Assembly: GCF_003751225.1 (NCBI RefSeq)
Contig: NZ_RJKE01000001.1
Location: forward strand, 7,130,001-7,194,000
Length of the DNA stretch: 64,000 nucleotides
Direction of reading: 5' to 3'
Source of the DNA: Actinocorallia herbida
GTDB lineage: Bacteria > Actinomycetota > Actinomycetes > Streptosporangiales > Streptosporangiaceae
Within the stretch, counting starts at the first letter, position 1, and the number at the start of each line of letters is the position of its first letter. Under the pieces are notes generated by a model that was given only the letters and a program-made list of their open reading frames with translations, did not search any database and was not told where the DNA came from. The position numbers and the translations under genes were made by a program. This document shows positions 61,160-64,000 of this stretch, piece after piece.

Positions 61160-61732
61160 TCAGAGTTCGTCGAACGACAGGATCGTGAGGACGCGGGCGG
61201 GCTGCCCGGCCGTGGTGTAGACGTGGTCGTGCTCGGCGCCGAACCTGATCGCGTCGCCGGGCGCCAGCTCGACCGACCAGTCCCCGGCCGCCACGGTGAC
61301 CGACCCGGACACCAGGTAGGCGTACTCGACGGTGTCGGGGCCGTGCGCGTTCTTCACGCTGCGCGTGCCGGGCGGGATGTACCCCTCGGAGATCTCGAAC
61401 CGGCGCCGCTCCCACGACCCGAACAGGGTCCGGACCGCCTGCTCGGCCCGCACGCCGGGCTCGGCCCGCAGCACCTCGGGACCCGCCATCCGGGGCCGCG
61501 CCAGCTCGACGAAGCTCTCCCCCAGCGCCGCCGCCACCCGGGACAGCACGTCGATCGTCGGATTCGCCACCCCGCGCTCGATCTGCGACAGCAGCGCCTT
61601 GCTCACCCCGGTCGTCTCCGCCAGCTCCCGCAGGCTCATCCCCCGCGCCAACCGGATCCGCCGCACGTTCCCCGCGACCACGTCCCGCACCGGCACCCCG
61701 CCCGGCTCCCCGAACTCCGCGACCTCGCTCAA
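61160..61732 (-). CDS. XRE-cupin transcriptional regulator
   Basis: 190 residues. HTH at ~20-75: NVRRIRLARGMSLRELAETT, VSKALLSQIERGVANPTI. C-terminal small cupin (~110-185): YIPPGTRSVKNAHG, EYAYLVSGSVTVAAGDWSVE, GDAIRFGAEHDHVY. Such regulators sense small molecules through the cupin; common for amino-acid or amine catabolism. Convergent with the preceding membrane gene. Confidence 0.92.
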   Translation of the reverse strand: MSEVAEFGEPGGVPVRDVVAGNVRRIRLARGMSLRELAETTGVSKALLSQIERGVANPTIDVLSRVAAALGESFVELARPRMAGPEVLRAEPGVRAEQAVRTLFGSWERRRFEISEGYIPPGTRSVKNAHGPDTVEYAYLVSGSVTVAAGDWSVELAPGDAIRFGAEHDHVYTTAGQPARVLTILSFDEL

Positions 61733-61866
61733 CGCCCGCCCGCCCTTCCTTCCGCTCCCCCAATGATGCCCTGTCCTCGCGGGTCCGCGCCCGCCGAGGC
61801 CCCCGCCGTCCGCGCGGCCCGACCTGGACGGGCATAGTGGAGAAGATCAAGACGGAAGGTGGCGGA

Positions 61867-62820
61867 GTGGGGTCGGACAAGCTGGGGCGGCTGCTGTGGC
61901 TGTCGGTGGCGGCCGCGGTGGCGACGATCGCGCTGAAGACGACGGCATGGGCGCTCACCGGGTCGGTGGGTCTGCTGTCGGACGCGGCCGAGTCGGTGGT
62001 GAACCTCGTGGCGGCGCTCATCGCGGTCGGGGCGCTGCGGTGGTCGTCGATGCCGGCCGACGACGAGCACGCCTACGGGCACACCAAGGCCGAGTACTTC
62101 TCGGCGGGCGCCGAAGGCATCATGATCTTCATCGCGTCGGTGACCATCGTGGTCGCGGCGGTCGGGCGGCTGCTGTCGCCGCAGCCCGTCGAGGACGTCG
62201 GGCTCGGGCTCGCGGTGTCGGCCGTCGCCTCGCTCATCAACCTCGCGGTCGGCCTCCTGCTGGTCAGGGCGGGACGGGCGAACCGGTCGATCGTGCTGGA
62301 GGCGGACGGCAAGCACCTGCTCACCGACGTGTGGACCTCGGTCGGCGTCATCACCGCCGTGGCGGTCGTGGCGCTCACCGGCTGGCAGGTCCTCGACCCG
62401 CTCATCGCGCTGGCCGTCGCCGCGAACATCGCCTTCACCGGCGGCAAGCTCGTCCGGCGCTCCGGCTCCGGCCTCATGGACCGCGCGCTCCCCGACGACG
62501 ACCTGCGCCTCATCGACCAGGCGCTGCGCCCGTTCCGGGAGGACGGCATCGTCTTCCACGCGCTGCGCACCCGTCGGGCCGCCAGCCGCTCCTTCGTCTC
62601 ACTGCACGTCCTCGTCCCCGGCACCTGGACCGTCTTCCACGGCCACCGCACCGCCACCGAGGTCGAGACCGCCATTCGCGAGACGCTTCCGCACGCCTCG
62701 GTCTTCACCCACCTGGAGGCGATCGAGGACCCCCTCTCCTACCAGGACACCGGCCTGGACCCCGACCCGTCGGCCCCGCTGCACACCGCGCCGCCCACCA
62801 CCACCGACCCGCCCGCCTGA
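61867..62820 (+). CDS. CDF-family cation efflux transporter (FieF-like)
   Basis: 317 residues from the GTG at 61867 (GGAAGG 7 bases upstream); a GTG at 61837 is an alternative. Six helices; metal-site segments LLSDAAESVVNLVAAL (Asp/Glu/Ser rather than HxxxD) and GKHLLTDVWTSVGVI with HxxxD. The C-terminal cytoplasmic domain has SFVSLHVLVPGTWTVFHGH. Probably exports Fe(II), Zn(II) or Mn(II). Ends at a strong terminator. Confidence 0.9.
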   Translation: MGSDKLGRLLWLSVAAAVATIALKTTAWALTGSVGLLSDAAESVVNLVAALIAVGALRWSSMPADDEHAYGHTKAEYFSAGAEGIMIFIASVTIVVAAVGRLLSPQPVEDVGLGLAVSAVASLINLAVGLLLVRAGRANRSIVLEADGKHLLTDVWTSVGVITAVAVVALTGWQVLDPLIALAVAANIAFTGGKLVRRSGSGLMDRALPDDDLRLIDQALRPFREDGIVFHALRTRRAASRSFVSLHVLVPGTWTVFHGHRTATEVETAIRETLPHASVFTHLEAIEDPLSYQDTGLDPDPSAPLHTAPPTTTDPPA

Positions 62821-62849
62821 CCCGGGCGGGACGGGCCCGGAGCAGCGGT

Positions 62850-62880
62850 GAGCCCCCGGACGGGGTGGGTCCGGGGGCTC
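62850..62880. terminator. bidirectional terminator between CDF and aldehyde dehydrogenase genes
   Basis: Perfect 12-bp stem GAGCCCCCGGAC / GTCCGGGGGCTC, 7-nt loop, between convergent genes. Confidence 0.85.
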
Positions 62881-62890
62881 GGTGGGGACA

Positions 62891-64000
62891 TCAGACCTTG
62901 GGGGCGGGACGGGGGATGGACTTGAGCTCGAGGTAGGCGTCGAGGCCCTCGGGGCCGAGCTCGCGGCCCAGGCCGCTCGACTTGTAGCCGCCGAAGGGGG
63001 TGGCGGGGTCGATGCTGTAGAGGTTCACGCCGCAGGAGCCGGTGCGGATCCGGCGGGCGACGGCGACGCCGTGCTCTTCGTCGGCGGTCCAGACCGAGCC
63101 GCCGAGGCCGTAGTCGCTGTCGTTGGCGATGCGGATCGCCTCCTCCTCGTCGTCGTAGGCGAGGAGCGCGAGGACCGGGCCGAAGATCTCCTCGCGGGCG
63201 ATGCGCATGTCGTTGGTGACGCCGCCGAACACCGTCGGGGCCACGTACCAGCCGCGGTCCTGCGGCCGGTCCAGGCCGCCGACGAGGACCTTGGCGCCCT
63301 CGTCCTGGCCGATCCGGATGTAGCCCTCGACCCGCTCCTGCTGGCGCTGGGCGACCAGCGGGCCGACCTCGGTGCCGAAGTCCGCCGGGTCGCCGACCGC
63401 GAGGCCGCCGACCATCGCGGCGAGCGCGTCGGCGACCTCGTCGTAGCGGGAGCGGGGCGCGAGGATGCGGGTCTGCGCTGCGCAGGCCTGGCCGTTGTTC
63501 ATCAGCGACGCGAGCTTGAAGCCCTCGATGGTGGAGGCGAGGTCGGCGTCCTCCAGGATGATCGCCGCGGACTTGCCGCCGAGCTCCAGGGTGACCCGCT
63601 TGAGCTGCTGGCCGCAGACCGCGGCGATGCTGCGCCCGGCCCCGGTGGAGCCGGTGAAGGACACCTTGTCGACGTCGGGGTGGGCGACCAGGTGGGCGCC
63701 CACCTCGCGGCCCGCGGGCACGATGTTGACGACACCGTCGGGGATGCCCGCCTCCTTGATCCACTCGGCGAGGAGGTAGGTGTCGAGCGGGGTCTCCGGC
63801 GACGGCTTGGCCACGATGGTGCAGCCCGCGATGAGCGCCGGGGCGAGCTTGAGCATCAGCGTGAACTGCGGGACGTTCCACGGCACGATCGCCGCGACGA
63901 CGCCGACCGGCTCGCGGACGACCGAGACCGGGCCCTGCATGCCCTGCCGCTCGTCCTCCCAGGTGTAGGTGGCGGCGAGGTCGACGTAGTACTGGAGCAC
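62891..64000 (-). CDS. aldehyde dehydrogenase, 5' truncated by window edge
   Basis: 369 C-terminal residues of a ~480-residue NAD(P)-dependent aldehyde dehydrogenase. Visible: VPWNVPQFTLMLKLAPALIA, cofactor loop FTGSTGAGRSI, catalytic Glu in LELGGKSA, catalytic Cys in NNGQACAAQTRIL, EEIFGPVLALL and PFGGYKSSGLGRELG. Oxidises an aldehyde to the acid; the substrate is not determined. Confidence 0.95.
   Translation of the reverse strand: MLQYYVDLAATYTWEDERQGMQGPVSVVREPVGVVAAIVPWNVPQFTLMLKLAPALIAGCTIVAKPSPETPLDTYLLAEWIKEAGIPDGVVNIVPAGREVGAHLVAHPDVDKVSFTGSTGAGRSIAAVCGQQLKRVTLELGGKSAAIILEDADLASTIEGFKLASLMNNGQACAAQTRILAPRSRYDEVADALAAMVGGLAVGDPADFGTEVGPLVAQRQQERVEGYIRIGQDEGAKVLVGGLDRPQDRGWYVAPTVFGGVTNDMRIAREEIFGPVLALLAYDDEEEAIRIANDSDYGLGGSVWTADEEHGVAVARRIRTGSCGVNLYSIDPATPFGGYKSSGLGRELGPEGLDAYLELKSIPRPAPKV

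Overview
This is a GC-rich (roughly 70% or more) chromosomal window from a filamentous-type actinomycete. The gene content is actinobacterial: a GTP-type PEPCK, Scr1-like XRE/DUF397/ATPase regulators, an AfsR/SARP-type regulator, PASTA-less Ser/Thr kinases, a DUF5691/SWIM/MoxR/VWA operon and DUF3089, DUF305 and DUF3105 proteins. The order Streptosporangiales (Actinomadura-like) is my best guess, by gene style only. There are no rRNA or tRNA genes, prophage, insertion sequences or CRISPR arrays that I can see.

Layout. 0-5 kb: the 3' end of pckG, then a complete cytochrome P450 system (FAD reductase and [3Fe-4S] ferredoxin divergent from a LysR regulator and the P450). 5-11.4 kb: an XRE/DUF397/anti-sigma-like ATPase set, a NIPSNAP-like protein, a membrane protein and a 1027-residue SARP/AfsR-like regulator. 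11.4-17.5 kb: a membrane-anchored solute-binding/VWA fusion, an acyl-CoA cluster (MaoC-like hydratase, CaiB transferase, AMACR-like racemase) and a membrane protein with a sigma-region-4-like N-terminus. 17.6-23.8 kb: a phosphorothioate-DNA-reader-type HNH protein that lacks the expected first His, an M50B-like membrane protein, a DUF6777 lipoprotein divergent from a Ser/Thr kinase, and a CDF metal exporter with a tandem-repeat N-terminus. 23.9-32.7 kb: the SWIM - DUF5691 - MoxR - DUF5682 - VWA operon, whose spacers are open as Arg-rich mini-ORFs. 32.7-37.7 kb: esterase, lipid kinase, Baeyer-Villiger-type monooxygenase, SDR and a GroES-like protein.

37.8-43.7 kb is a damaged block of secreted-protein genes: two frameshifts in one gene, a truncated and frameshifted DNRLRE/Fn3 gene, an orphan fragment, and a propeller-like gene with an in-frame TGA. 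43.7-49.2 kb: small membrane protein, tautomerase, LysR, Ser/Thr kinase with an MmpS-like ectodomain, DUF2269, a PadR operon and a PfkB kinase. 49.3-52.1 kb: a BlaI/M56 pair flanked by DUF3105 and DUF305 genes that share the same 17-bp TTCTA-N7-TAGAA palindrome. 53.5-60.7 kb: a tightly coupled peptide ABC importer operon with an S9 peptidase inside it. 60.7-64 kb: a small membrane protein, a cupin regulator, a second CDF transporter and a truncated aldehyde dehydrogenase.

The observations I rate highest are the two-sided bridging mini-ORFs in the SWIM/MoxR/VWA operon and in the peptide operon, the His-to-Arg change in the HNH reader, the inferred BlaI regulon, the homopolymer-associated frameshifts in the secreted block, and a gene-scale switch from G-rich to C-rich coding strand that also marks a probable fusion joint in one kinase.
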